DNA of 64,000 nt from Himantopus leucocephalus. Lineage: Eukaryota; Chordata; Aves; Charadriiformes; Recurvirostridae. Where the stretch lies: the NCBI GenBank assembly GCA_003993805.1, contig RSEF01000012.1, forward strand, positions 7,276,068-7,340,067, given 5' to 3'. The notes under the pieces were generated by a model. That model saw only the letters and a program-made list of their open reading frames with translations, made no database searches and was not told the DNA's origin. Numbering within the stretch: the first letter of the stretch is position 1; each line of letters opens with the position of its first letter. The position numbers and the translations under genes are program-made. Shown here in pieces: positions 1 through 11,421 of the stretch.

Positions 1-17
1 CCCCCCCCCCCCCCCCC
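1..17. repeat. C homopolymer at window start
   Basis: The first 17 bases are all C, followed by T and two more C. Such a run is unusual in the AT-rich sequence around it. It may be a genuine C tract that continues to the left, or low-quality sequence at a contig edge. Nothing in the window decides between these. Confidence 0.9.
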
Positions 18-2900
18 TCCATTTTCTCTATTTTTGCTACAGATAACATGCTGAATTATACAGAATTGGATTTTTTTTTCTCTTTTTTACCCAGCTTATG
101 GCCTGACCTACTCGCAATTTGTGTGCCTGTGCTGACTTCCAGTGGCGTTTCAGTGATGAATCCATGCAGAGCCGAGGGGAACCGCTGGCAGGAGAAAGAC
201 ATTTTTCTGTCGAAAGAAAGGAGTAAGCTTTTCTGTACTAATATCTGATAGTGGATAAAGCATTGCTGTTTTTAACATTTTCCCAGGCCAACCCCCTCCA
301 AATTTAGGCAAGAGCGGTCCTGCGAGCCCAGGCAAAGGCAGCCCTCAGGGCTGGCTCTGCTCGCACCTGGAGGGCAGAACAGGCACGGGGAGATGCCATC
401 CATGTTCTCCTTTTCAGCACTGCAATTTGGGGACCAGACTGTGCTGCAGTTACCCAAGCTGCCGCTACTGGGGGCGGTACTCGGGCTCCTCCTCATAAAC
501 ACTTGCTTCCAAGCAAGCTTTTCTGTTCATTTCCAGGTAGGAGTTAAAGCCACCAAAGGAACTAAATCAAGCCTCCTTGATCCTCACTGACATAAGCCAA
601 GAGGACAAGACGTGGAAACACTCCATATTGTGGTACAACATCCTGAATTCCTTTACACCATCCATCTTGTACACGGGGTGTGCAAAGACTCAATGCTGGG
701 GGCAAGGCTTTTCCACCATAGTCTATAAAAGTCTAAAGAATAAGCAAATATTCCCAGCCATGGCAGATTTGGGGATTCAAATTTTTTTTTTTTTGTAGGT
801 GTAATTATCAAAAAAAATAATGGAGACTATATTAAATCCAGCTTTGTCTAAAAATTCCATCCAAAGCAAGGATGCAGCTGAATTAAATTGTTGTGCAAGT
901 TTTTCATGCTGGTTGTTATCTTCATAATTGCTAATATGTTATAAAAAATAGTTGTTCAAGAAAACCTTTCAGCTTTAAAAGGCTGGAAGATGGTATAGAA
1001 AAGTCCTCAAGCTTCTAAGGGCTTACTCATACCTTGGACTTGTTCAAAACTCGGCAACTATGCTTCCGTGATATATTAATCTGTAACCTTTCAGCAAAGG
1101 GAAGCTAAAATTTGGAGAGTTCATGTAGACAGGTGAACTGATATTTTACCGAAACCCACTGCTAAGCAATGTTTTCAAATCTCTTTAACCACTGGTCTTA
1201 CAGTATCCTTCAGAAAAATAACTGTGATTGTTACAATATTATGCTCCAAACAGTCCCTGACCTGTCTGATTAGGGACATTTTGTTTCCTAAACTGCAAAA
1301 TTAAACACATTAATGAACTACTTTAGCACAAATTAGACATAGCGGGAGGTTTCCTTTCCCTGGAGTAAGGCATCCATGTGTCCACCATGTATATATATAA
1401 ATAAAAGATGTATTTTGGTAGAGCTGAAGTAGCAGATTTTGTATTAAACGTGGCTTAAATTGTCTATACATAAATAAGCATTATGTAATATGATATAAAA
1501 ATAATCTTGCTATTAAGCCTCTCTCCTGGTCCTCCATGTGCTCTGACTGCTACCCAGAGGCTGTTGGAACCAGTGACTGGGCTGTTGCCTTTCAAAATCC
1601 AGCCTGCATTAAAATAATGTGTTTGATCGGGGAATGGCGTTTCCAATAAGGAGGTAAAGTGAAAGAGATTTTGAGAGTTAGAGCTATGGAAATTGCTGGT
1701 CTTTTTCTCTTCTCATGTAAGGGGAAAATTATCATCGGGCCTCTTATAATAAAGACAAAATAATCATAATTCCAGATGGAAATTTTATAATCTAGTCCAA
1801 CTGATTTTTTTTTTTTTTCCCAAGCCGAGTGGCTGTTAATCCCTGGGGAATAGCATAATAATTTGGGGGTTCTGCCTGCACCGGCTTTATGAATGTACAA
1901 AGAAAGAAAATACAAACTCATCCTGGCTTAACCAGAAACTGGAAGTTGTTCCATTGCACAGTGGGGAAAGTACTGTAGTCCCAGGTTTCTATGGAGGTCT
2001 TGCATTTTTCCTTCAGCTTTGATACCACGACCTCTGTGGTCGTGTTGCTTTGGAGAACAGTGCTTTGGAGAACAGTGTATTTGGTGACAGAGGTCCCGCC
2101 TCCACATTTATAGGACTTTAAAAGTAACTGCCCCTACATCTGCAATGGTCTTTGGTCTGTAATCTTGATGCCTCGCTGAGTTTGTCATGTTTATTTACGG
2201 AATGGGATCAAAGTTACTGACTTTGAGTCTGAAACTACCGCCCAGCCTCCCCAGAAGACGCGTGCGTGAGTTGTTTTTCTCCCACTTTCTGTTCAGGCAC
2301 GTTCCCTCCATGCTACATCCATGACGTGTATTTTAAACAAAACTCCCCATTTTTACTCCAGCTGGAATGCAGCAAAGCCAGATACCCAGGGCTTTGATGA
2401 TAATTATGCCAACTGAGATTTTCTGTGCTTGTTTTTCAGCTTTACAGGAGCAGACTGTTGCTTCCCAGTGCCTAACAAAGCCGAACTTGGAGGAAACCAA
2501 GTTTCTGTGGTGGCTGAACAGTTTCAGGGTGAAAGCTCCGCTCCCCTTTCAAATTCATGCACAAACGCAGAATCAAACCAGCCACTATTACACACTCACA
2601 AGTGCAGCACTTGAGTTCATGAAAACAGCACTCTTCTCCTCTTGAAAGTTTCTCTCATCGTACATCCACATCCCCTAGGGAGCAACTCATTTTCTGTGTA
2701 AATGTTTTATTTGAAAACCATAATATTACTGCGTAACGCGAATAATGAAACGGGACCCACGCTAGGGTATCATGTTGGGAAATAGAGGCTGGAGATCCAC
2801 GCCACTGTCATCCTTCACAGAGATCCAGCACCACATCACTGGCAGTGGAATTGTAGAATACAAACAAACTTGTATTTGCTCAGTTAAAAAACTGCAGTTT
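18..2900. other. Unique non-coding sequence
   Basis: This stretch is AT-rich single-copy DNA with no supported gene. Open frames are at most 109 codons, lie in several frames, and have no protein-like character. Visible small features are a 13-base T run (782-794), a 14-base T run (1805-1818), a short TA/AAAT stretch near 1390 and a 15-bp tandem duplication at 2047-2076. No interspersed repeat was recognised. Confidence 0.6.
2047..2076. repeat. 15-bp perfect tandem duplication
   Basis: GCTTTGGAGAACAGT occurs twice head to tail (2047-2061 and 2062-2076). Unlike the larger duplications in this window it has no N between the copies, so it is probably a real replication-slippage duplication. Confidence 0.85.
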
Positions 2901-3085
2901 TACTTGATTAGCTGTTTTTAAGTACCACCACCACCCCCCAAAAAAAAAAACAACAAACGACAAAAAAGGTTGATTACCCGATTACAAAATTGTACTTTCC
3001 TTGTCAACACAAAATTAACAATGAAAAAAGAAAGCATTTGGATAGCAATAAGAGTGTCCCACCTTCTTTGACCATGAGGCAGACA

Positions 3086-3200
3086 AACTAAGCTGTGACC
3101 AGAAAGGAGCCGAGCAGCCGACACTGCCCCTCCGCCCGTGCCCCGGCGGCATCCGGCATGTTGCTCGGGGACGTGCCCTGGTGCATCCCACGTTCTTGCA
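3086..3200. other. Small GC- and CpG-rich patch
   Basis: This segment of about 115 bp is clearly richer in G, C and CpG than its neighbours, with CpGs clustered around CCGAGCAGCCG, CCGCCCGTG and CCCCGGCGGCATCCGG. It is too short to meet ordinary CpG-island criteria. On the minus strand it lies just downstream of the acidic open frame at 3274-3358. It could be a small regulatory element or a GC fluctuation. Confidence 0.35.
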
Positions 3201-3273
3201 CAGAGGAGAACAGATGGGCTGTCGTTATTGCCTGATGTCTGTTTGCTGGTGAAGGCAGGATAAATGTACTCAC

Positions 3274-3358
3274 AATCTAATTCCCATTCACTAAATACTT
3301 CATCCCCAAAATCATCAGCACAAGTTGGTAGTGTTGGAAAAATGGCCAAGAGACTCAT
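3274..3358 (-). other. Acidic coding-like frame ending at a consensus splice donor
   Basis: The minus-strand frame begins with ATG at 3358 and encodes about 28 residues. Its second half is strongly acidic and aromatic (CADDFGDEVFSEWELD). It is followed directly by GTGAGT (complement of 3268-3273), a near-perfect vertebrate 5' splice site. The frame stays open past this donor, but the composition then becomes Gly/Arg/Ala-rich and less protein-like. An in-frame TGA lies immediately upstream of the ATG, so this could only be a first coding exon or a chance frame. I recognise no family. Most donor-like hexamers in non-coding DNA are chance. Confidence 0.15.
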
Positions 3359-3399
3359 TCACTGGTATTTCAGTGGCACACTAGCAGGACAGCGTCTGT

Positions 3400-6300
3400 G
3401 TGTTTGCAGTGGTTTGGTGTTATTTTTTTAACCAAACTATATTTTATCAAACTACCAGTAGCCTAAGCAGAACTTCATCCATCCTAAGTAGAACTTCACT
3501 GTCCCACGCACAGAAATGCTGCAGTCGTAGACAAAAACCCTGGTTCAAGCCAACCTGTTTCTTGAAGAATTTTAAATATCTCACTAGCAGCACTACTCTG
3601 GCTCCTTTTCATCACGCGATTCGAAAGAATAAGGGCTGTGAAGCGAGGGCCACATGTGGATAGGCAGGGGGTTGGCGGCAGTAGGAAAGGCTTCAGCCAT
3701 TAGCAAGAGCAATTTGCCCACAAACAATCTGGAAGGAGTTTTCTCAGGTTACAGTAAAGTTAATGGAGTTGGAAATTCCTCTTCTTTTGGATTAGCTCAG
3801 CCTTCTTTATGCGACCTTTAAGTATATGGTGAGGTGCAAGGAAGGTTTTGATAGCAGCAGAAGCAACCGGGCAGCCTAGAACAGATCTGCAGTGCCGGGG
3901 CCTGATCCAGAAGCTCCTCACTGCTCCCAACTGCTCCAGCTGCGAAAGCACAAGACCTTCCTGTGTGGGTGCCTTTGTAAACTGGTTATTCAAAGGGGTG
4001 GGGAGAATTGACATAAGCAATAGAAATTTAACAAGATACGGCATCACCACCTCGACATCAGATTTTGCTGACAGCCAGAGCATTGCAGAACCTCATGAGC
4101 ACAGAGGAAGCTGTTGAGAGGAGAGACAAATAACATAGATGTGCCAATAGAAAACAGGCATTCGAGATTAATTAAAATTAACTGTCGGACTGAGCCAAAG
4201 TCCATTATGCGACACATGAATCAAAACATCAAAACATCAGAAACCAGTTCAGTTATTCTGCACATCAGGAATCTCTTCCGTAGATCTCTGATCACAACAT
4301 TACAGATTCTTCATGCCGTTCTTTCAAACGTACCTTTCTGCCTCCTCAGGTTTAAGAGCTGTTATCATAGTGTCGAAGCAACAGATTATAAAAAAATTGA
4401 ACATCATCCATTTGCATCAGAAGGGAATCAAGCAAAAGCTATGTTTATTCTTCATCCATCTTTATTATATCCAAGATTTGATAAAACAAATTCAATTGGG
4501 AGAACGCTGCGGGGTGAACAAAGGGTCTTTCCACTTAGAGGTCAGCAGGATTTACCCACACATGGCCTTTACCACCAGAGGAGAGCTGGCAGGAAAACAA
4601 TGAACCTTCTGGAATCACCTGCTGGAATCACCTCTACCTGCAGAAGAAATGAAAAAGTGCCCATGCCCTTTAGTTAAAAACATGGAGAAGTTCTTGCACT
4701 CCTTAGACTTGATCCAAAACCTACTAGAGTCATTGCTGCTAACTCAAGGGGGTTTGAGATCTATCTGTACAAAGGACCATGTCTTCTTCTATTAATCATT
4801 AAAGTAGCAGAGGCAGGGCAGGGAGGGTTGCTTCAAGACTCGTTTTCTTCAAAGCCAAGTGATGGGTCAGCTGGGACGAGCCCGCAGACATGGGTGACGC
4901 ACCTCAGGCACAGCCTTGGTCATCCTCAGATGATGGATGGAAGAAGCTGGTGAAGGCATATCCTTCTTCTTTTATCCCATCCTCCCTGGGTTTTTTTAAG
5001 TGCCATTACCTTACTGAAAAAATACTTATAGTTAATCAGCACTGCTTAATCCTATTCACTTCCATCTGTGCCTCTTTGTAGCCTGACACCTCTCCTGTCC
5101 CGAGGCCATGGAAAGCAGAGGGTATTTAGTGCTCAGGCTCTGGCATTGGAGGCCTCTGGGGAGCAGCTGTCCCCAATCATCCTGTCCACAGCCCTCTCAT
5201 TCCCAGATTACATCTTGTACCAACAGTTTGCGTGTGGGAAAAATCAAAGATGTCAGGGGCTCCTCCCAGGACGTGCACTTTGCGTAAGGTGCCCAATCAG
5301 CCGGGCGTGGGCGCTTGACCTTTGCACTTGTGGAGAATAATGAATTGGGGGCCAGTTTTCAGGTACTCACCATCATCGTCCAGCCCCCACCAGAGCTCAG
5401 CATTACGGTAATCACCGACATGACGAAGCAATGAAAGCAATCTGTTGTTAACTGGCTGAACTGGCTTGTCCCAAGACCCTAGACTTCCTCGTTTGGGCGC
5501 ATTACACAATGGTAATTCTCTCTTTCTTTAAAGGAGGAAAAAAACCCTCAACAAAATAAAAGATGCCTCATCGTCGCTTTCCTTGCCCTGTCCCGGGGTT
5601 CAAGAACAGTTGACAGAAAATCAAAGAAAGATATTTCAGAAACCATAGACAGTAATGAAAGTTGAATGCATGAGTGAATCCTAATGGACTAGAAAGATTT
5701 GATAACAAAAAGAATTTCTTTAGTATTAGTTCTTCACCCAAGCTCATTGCGATGAACCTATTGAATTACCCGCATTCACTGCCCTGGGAAAGGACCTCAG
5801 TCTTTAGTTAGAGCTGATCAGAGTATTTCCAACGGGTTGAAATGAAAACGTGCTTACAGTTTCTTTATGGGTGCCACTTTGAATCGTAATTCACAGCAGA
5901 CAAAGTTCTATGTTTTGGGTGTCAACCCAGCTACAAAGCAGGCAGGGGAACCGAAAACCTCCTGCCTGCTGCAGGAGCAGCAGCACTGAGTCATCGGTCT
6001 TTCACCCAACTTCACTTCTCCGGTACCCACTTTGTTACCAGTAGTCGCATATCTGCTAACAGTAGTATTTTAATTGTCTATTTAGCATTTAAATTAAGCG
6101 TTCAGTTGGGCGAGGACCAAACGCTGTGGTGTTCCCGCACACGGATGCCCTGCGCCTGCTGCTGTACCACACTGCCTGGCTTTTGGCTGCCGGTTATTTT
6201 TAGCTTCCAACATGATCTTTTACACCACAACATCCTCATAAAGCCGTAAAAATAAAGTGCAGTTTCATGGCTGTGTCGGTAAGGGACGGGACAGCTAAGC

Positions 6301-9130
6301 GCCCAGCTAAGCTCATGGCAGGAGCCAGTGGCTGAGTTGGGAGGCAAATCTCCCTGCTTGCCACCACCATGGTGCTTGTTGGATGGTGCCAGCTTCCCTG
6401 GATCATAACAAGTAGCGGCTTTATGGAGGGGATGGATGGACCAAAGACACTCAACCAGGTTGCATACCCCGTAGGGATGCTGGTTGTGCCCAAAGGCTGT
6501 GACCCCCATCCATGCCAGTTCCTGGTCCCCTCCACGCTGCCGGCGTGGCCCCAGCCCTGCTCTGTGTGTGGCTTCAGGCACAGCCCATCCCTCTGCTCTG
6601 CTGTTCATCCCAACCTCGGAAATATGTGTCTGGCTCACACAGCACGACCTGCTCTCCCAGGCGAGACAGAGGCTTTAGTAACCCAGTAAATGCGAAGAAG
6701 TGGTTAAAAGTTCAAGACAGACAGCACAAGAGTATCACATCGAACTGCTATTAACGTTTAAAAAATTGTATCTCCACCCTTGTATCAAATGCTCTTTCAC
6801 TGCAGAAACACCATGTTTGAGGATCTCAACGGTACTACTAGATAAACTTGTCAAACCTGGGTAATATTTTATGAGTAATTTAAGCACTTGTTCCAGCTGT
6901 TAAACAAAGGCTTCTATTGCAGCTCAGCTGGGGAAACGCTACTTAGTGCCTAGGTCACGTAAAAAAATAAAAAGTATTGTTATTCTATGAACAGCGTGAG
7001 ATGACGCTATCGCTCTTTCTTCTACACTTCAACAGCTTCCTGTTGCTGTCTTGTTAGCAGGTATTTTGGTGGATTAAATGACCTGATGTTATCAGGCTGT
7101 GGGGCAGAGTTCGGCGTGTCCGGACGGATCTGCTCAACTGGCGCAGTGTCGCCTCTTCAGTGCCCAGAGAAATAATCTCCATTTCTCGTGCCACACGCCA
7201 GGAGACATTGTCAGGTTTGCATAAACAGATATTTTGACAAGGAAATTTAAGTTTTCCCTCCATTATTTTGTCTAATACTTCTCATGTTTTGTCTATTGTA
7301 TTGCAGATTGGTTAAAACAGGAGTGCAGCCGATGGGGCAGCATGCAAAATCCGTAGACAAAAACTTACTGTCCATTTCATTATTTTATTAGACAATACTT
7401 GTGGGTTGAAGAAATCTACTCCTACTTAGGAAAATATTCTCTTGTTTCAATGCAAACTGTTAAAAAATGAAGTTTTAACACTAAACATGCATATTCTAGC
7501 CACAACCTTGATGCTGACCCTCCAGTCATGCCCACTCACCCTCAGTTGGGAGAACCAGCTCAGCCTGATTGTATCATAAACATTTCAGTCAAGGGCTATA
7601 AAAATTATTGAATCTCCTCTCCTGAAGGTCTTGGCCATGTGCATCCTCCTGTTACGGAGGAGAAACATGGCCACGTGTCGGCAGGACGTTCCTGGTCCCC
7701 ATCACCCACCCTCCCTGGGGAAGTCCAGCACTGCCCTGTATTTGTCCTGCTTGTCCACAGGGACACAAAACCCTGTATCTATGCCTGACAGGGCAGATCC
7801 ATATAATTTACCTGTAATAATTTTGCTTGTCTTAATGCACCAAGGACCATTCCAGACCCTTGAGCGCCCTCGGGCAGAAGCAAAACAAGTCCACCTGTTG
7901 CTCACCAAGCATGAGGAGAAACAAAGCACAGAGCAGGTCATTGGTTTGAAACATCTACAGGTGTGTCCTACATCATTTAACAGATTTCCAGTATTGTCTT
8001 CGTTTATAAGTATAGGTAGTGTCATATGCAATCTCTGAAGAGGGGGCTGAAAATGCTCGGCAAGCTCTCACCACGGAGACCATGCTGGAGTCCAGAGGTC
8101 CACATGATATTTCTGCCCTGCTCTGCCAGTCTTCCAGACCTTACAAGGGTGAAAAACACAGAACGCGTTTCTTAAACAACTATCAATCACAGTCATACCA
8201 GTATTATAGCACCGGCCTGGGCTGTTTCCTTTAAAACTAAAACAATCTTGCAATGTGCCTTGAAAAATGAGGAAATTTGGGGGATGAAATCTTGGCTCTC
8301 TGCAACTGAGTGGTAAAACTTGCATTGCTTCAGTGGAGGTTGGCCATCGCATCAGCTCTTCTGGTCTGGGGCAGCAAAGGAAATTACGCGCACGGTGCAT
8401 GGCCCCTCTTTTGGAAGAGAAGGTGTTGGTTTAAGGGTCCCAGCCCAGCAGCAATGGTGTATCTACAAGCAAGTTAATAGCTGATGTAGGTATCTCCAGT
8501 ATGAGTTATGAAGCTGTTAATCCTCCGCAGGTTTTAATAATCATTTAGTATTTTGTGAATATGCTATACTATAAATGTCTTATTAAAACTAAATTAAATG
8601 CAGATTTGGAACATAAATGTGCTATAGAAATTTATGAGGGATCTTAGCAGAGAGTAATTTTTTTAGACACTGCTGTGAAAGCTATAGAATATCAGTTTCC
8701 AAACGAGTATAAAATACTGTGTGTTAGTTGTCAGTTATTAGAGAATGTGTTTGTGGAGGTATGTCCGAAACCCCCCATGCAACCCCAAAACTTAATTCAT
8801 CAGCAGGAATTTCCAGGGCTGTAAAAAGCAAATGAATAATTTCCGTGTCAGTGCAGTACTGCTCCACCCGGAATTGTTGGGTGCGGGTCCCACTTTCTCC
8901 ATGCTAGCCAATGCTCTGCGCATCCCAAGGGCTGCAAACATCAGTGTTCATATCCAACATTTAAGGATTTCCAGCGTCCTATATTGGTTGCAGTACCAGA
9001 TTTGACACCAGGCTTCAAGAAAGGATGTTCAACACTAAATTTGTGGTTCTTTTCTCTCAGCACTTCTTTGCTGAGTCATTTTAGCCCCAAGGCCTTTGAC
9101 CAAAAAAAACCCCTTCAGCAAGTGTTTCAG
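3400..9130. other. Unique non-coding sequence
   Basis: No gene is supported here. The interval contains the longest open frame of the window (4114-4677, 187 codons). Its translation has no recognisable domain, signal peptide or membrane segment, and I treat it as chance. A 12-bp direct repeat (CTGGAATCACCT at 4609-4620 and 4622-4633) falls inside it. Segment 7010-7210 has more CpG than its surroundings but no other promoter feature. Confidence 0.55.
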
Positions 9131-9133
9131 GGT

Positions 9134-9190
9134 GCTTGGAACTAGATGATCTTTAAGGTCCCTTCCAACCTAAGCCATTCTATGATTTTA
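9134..9190 (+). mobile_element. CR1 LINE 3'-end fragment
   Basis: This short plus-strand fragment shows the CR1 3' terminus: GGAACTAGATGATC, then TTAAGGTCCCTTCCAACC, then CCATTCTATGATT. CR1 elements insert by target-primed reverse transcription and are usually severely 5'-truncated, which fits the length of about 57 bp. It has no coding capacity. A single N and a 15-bp duplicated segment follow a few bases downstream. Confidence 0.9.
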
Positions 9191-9218
9191 CACCCTGACA
9201 AGNTTACACCGTGACAAG
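9188..9218. repeat. 15-bp direct repeat around a single N
   Basis: TTACACCCTGACAAG (9188-9202) and TTACACCGTGACAAG (9204-9218) flank the N at 9203 and differ at one base. The arrangement matches six other single-N sites in this window and is best explained as two unmerged contig ends. Confidence 0.75.
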
Positions 9219-9219
9219 G

Positions 9220-11180
9220 GATACCCGGCGGGATAGCTCGCACATCAGCTTGCACACTAAAGACCTTTGCTGGCGGAGGGCAGGAGTCAGTTTGCTCAGC
9301 CACAGCCTGAGCACTTCTGACGAAGCTCAAGACCATTTCAGGCACAGCTTGAGCCAGAAGCCACCTTCCCCTGGCTAGGTAGGTCAGTGCTGAGCCGGGG
9401 TCCCTAAATCCCTACGTACACCCTGGCTCAGCGCAGCCCTACCCGGCACAGCTCCTGGGCACCACAGGGCCGATCCTGCCTGCAAAACAAGGCTGGATGC
9501 GATCCCCTAAAGGCTAAAAGAGCTGAGAAACTCACACCAAAATGAAGAACAGAGCAAAAGTACGGACATGCTCAGCATCGCTGCTGGCTCCGGCGGCTGC
9601 TGAGAAACATCAGTCAGAGCATCTCAGGTTTTCTGTGAGAAGACGAGGGTCCACCGGTAGCATTGTCAGAGCTGAGTCCTGCAGAAGCAATGCTGCATTC
9701 ATTCAGGTCTTGGTTTCTTGTTCTTCCCCGAGAGCGATCATGGGAGCTCCTGCGCCCCTCACAGCGAAGCCTGGAGCTGTGGTGTTCGGGGAAGCCATCC
9801 CAATAAACGTCAAGCATATCACACAGCATGGGGTATCATTAGAAGTCAGTATTGTATGTGTTGACGTGCCCTTGGTAGAATTTACATCAACAATACTGTG
9901 TACTAATTTGAAATACTTACTGTCATTTTAAAAGAAGAAAAGCAAACCTACAACAGTTCCAACCAGCTTACAAAGCTGTTAATGACTGCAAAAGCTGGAC
10001 CTCATTCACACTGCAACCATTTTTTGGCTCAGATGGTCAGGCTCTGAGGTATGTGAGGATCCTGTTTTCCGCAGGAGAAAAGGTCATCAGCCTTGCAATG
10101 TTTAACACCTCTAGGCAGAGCAAAGCTGTTAGCAGAGAAATGAACATCATCGGTACCATAGTCAAGGAACAGCATCTACCTAAAACTCCGCAGTGGCTGG
10201 GAGGTTAGAATAATAGGGAAGACAAAATAGTGGAGAAGCAGCTAATTGGTCCAATGATTGCGCTTCATTTCAGAGTCATGCCAAATTTACTTCATGGTCT
10301 GCACCAGAAATGAACACATAGCTTTCATGTCCACATGTGTATTTCCTAAAGGACCAGCTCTGTTTCTAGTAATTCCAGATGCAATTGTAAACCGTAGCTT
10401 AATCAGGCACTATGGAAACCAGCTCCCATTCAGACGGGGAAAGAAGGGGAGAAAGGAAGCGGCAGGGCAAGGGCAAGCTCCTCCGAGTGCTGGTACGAGC
10501 ACTCTAGGTAGTTTCTAGAGGGAAAAAAAAGAGACACTTTAGATTGACTATGTGCTTTCCACAGAGCAAATCAGTGTTGATGACTTCCTATCACTTACGA
10601 GACTGACACAGCTACGATTTCTGCTTCCAGCCCTGCACTTGATTAAAGGACACTCCGTATCCAGAGCGATGTTGTTATACAGAATGCCTGTGTTATCAAA
10701 TAATAAACTAACTGTCACAATATTGGCCCGAGGTTTAGGAATTTTCTAGCATAGGAAGATTAAGATGATAACAGTTCAAATAAGTACCATTTTTGGCTAA
10801 TTGTTTGCAGATATGGCATAGAAGCAATATGGCTTGCTTTGGGGAAGTAGTATGATTTTACTATAGAAATTTCTAGCTGAAACATAGCTAAAAAAATAAA
10901 TGCTCAGGGCCCAAACTTGTTTAAATCTCTACTTTTCCATTCACGAGAAGGGAAGTTGCACTTACAGAGCTGAAGAGCTGTCCCAGCATGCTGCTCTCCC
11001 CTTTAAAATGGAAATAAAAAAGCAGTTACTGTATTCGATTCGATCACCTGGACTTAGATTTTCTCACAACCACACGGGCAGCTCTCCAGTCTACAGACAA
11101 CGGACTAGACCTGTGAACAAGTCTCCCCTCTCCGTGCACCATAACCATAAAGATACCCACACAGAAATTCACTCCACAGA
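9220..11180. other. Unique non-coding sequence
   Basis: No gene is supported. The first 600 bp are moderately GC-rich. An open frame at 9542-9931 (129 codons) is Ala/Ser/Arg-rich at the start and has no recognisable domain or splice context. The remainder is AT-rich with nothing notable. Confidence 0.5.
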
Positions 11181-11187
11181 ACCCCTC

Positions 11188-11421
11188 GAAGCTCCCCATG
11201 CTTTTTCTAACCATTACTATATGGACTTTTCTATATAGGAAGGTCACAAGGACCACCAACTCCGCATCACTCGCTTCATACGCCTTTGTGCTGATCTCCA
11301 TGGNTGAAGCTCCCCATGCTTTTTCTAACCATTACAATATGGACTTTTCTATATAGGAAGGTCACAAGGACCACCACCTCCGCATCACTCGCTTCATACG
11401 CCTTTGTGCTGATCTCCATGG
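11188..11421. repeat. 116-bp direct duplication around a single N
   Basis: Copy 1 (11188-11303) and copy 2 (11306-11421) are the same length and differ at only two positions (CTATATGG/CAATATGG and CCAACTCC/CCACCTCC). The only sequence between them is the N at 11304 and one T. Two differences in 116 bp is compatible with allelic divergence in a wild bird. I read this as a haplotypic false duplication at a join between contigs. One copy should probably be removed from any annotation. Confidence 0.85.

Noticed and set aside
6102..6689. Overlapping 178- and 106-codon frames on opposite strands
   Set aside because: Both strands are open because the segment is GC-richer and stop-poor. Neither translation is recognisable, and no promoter or splice structure is linked.
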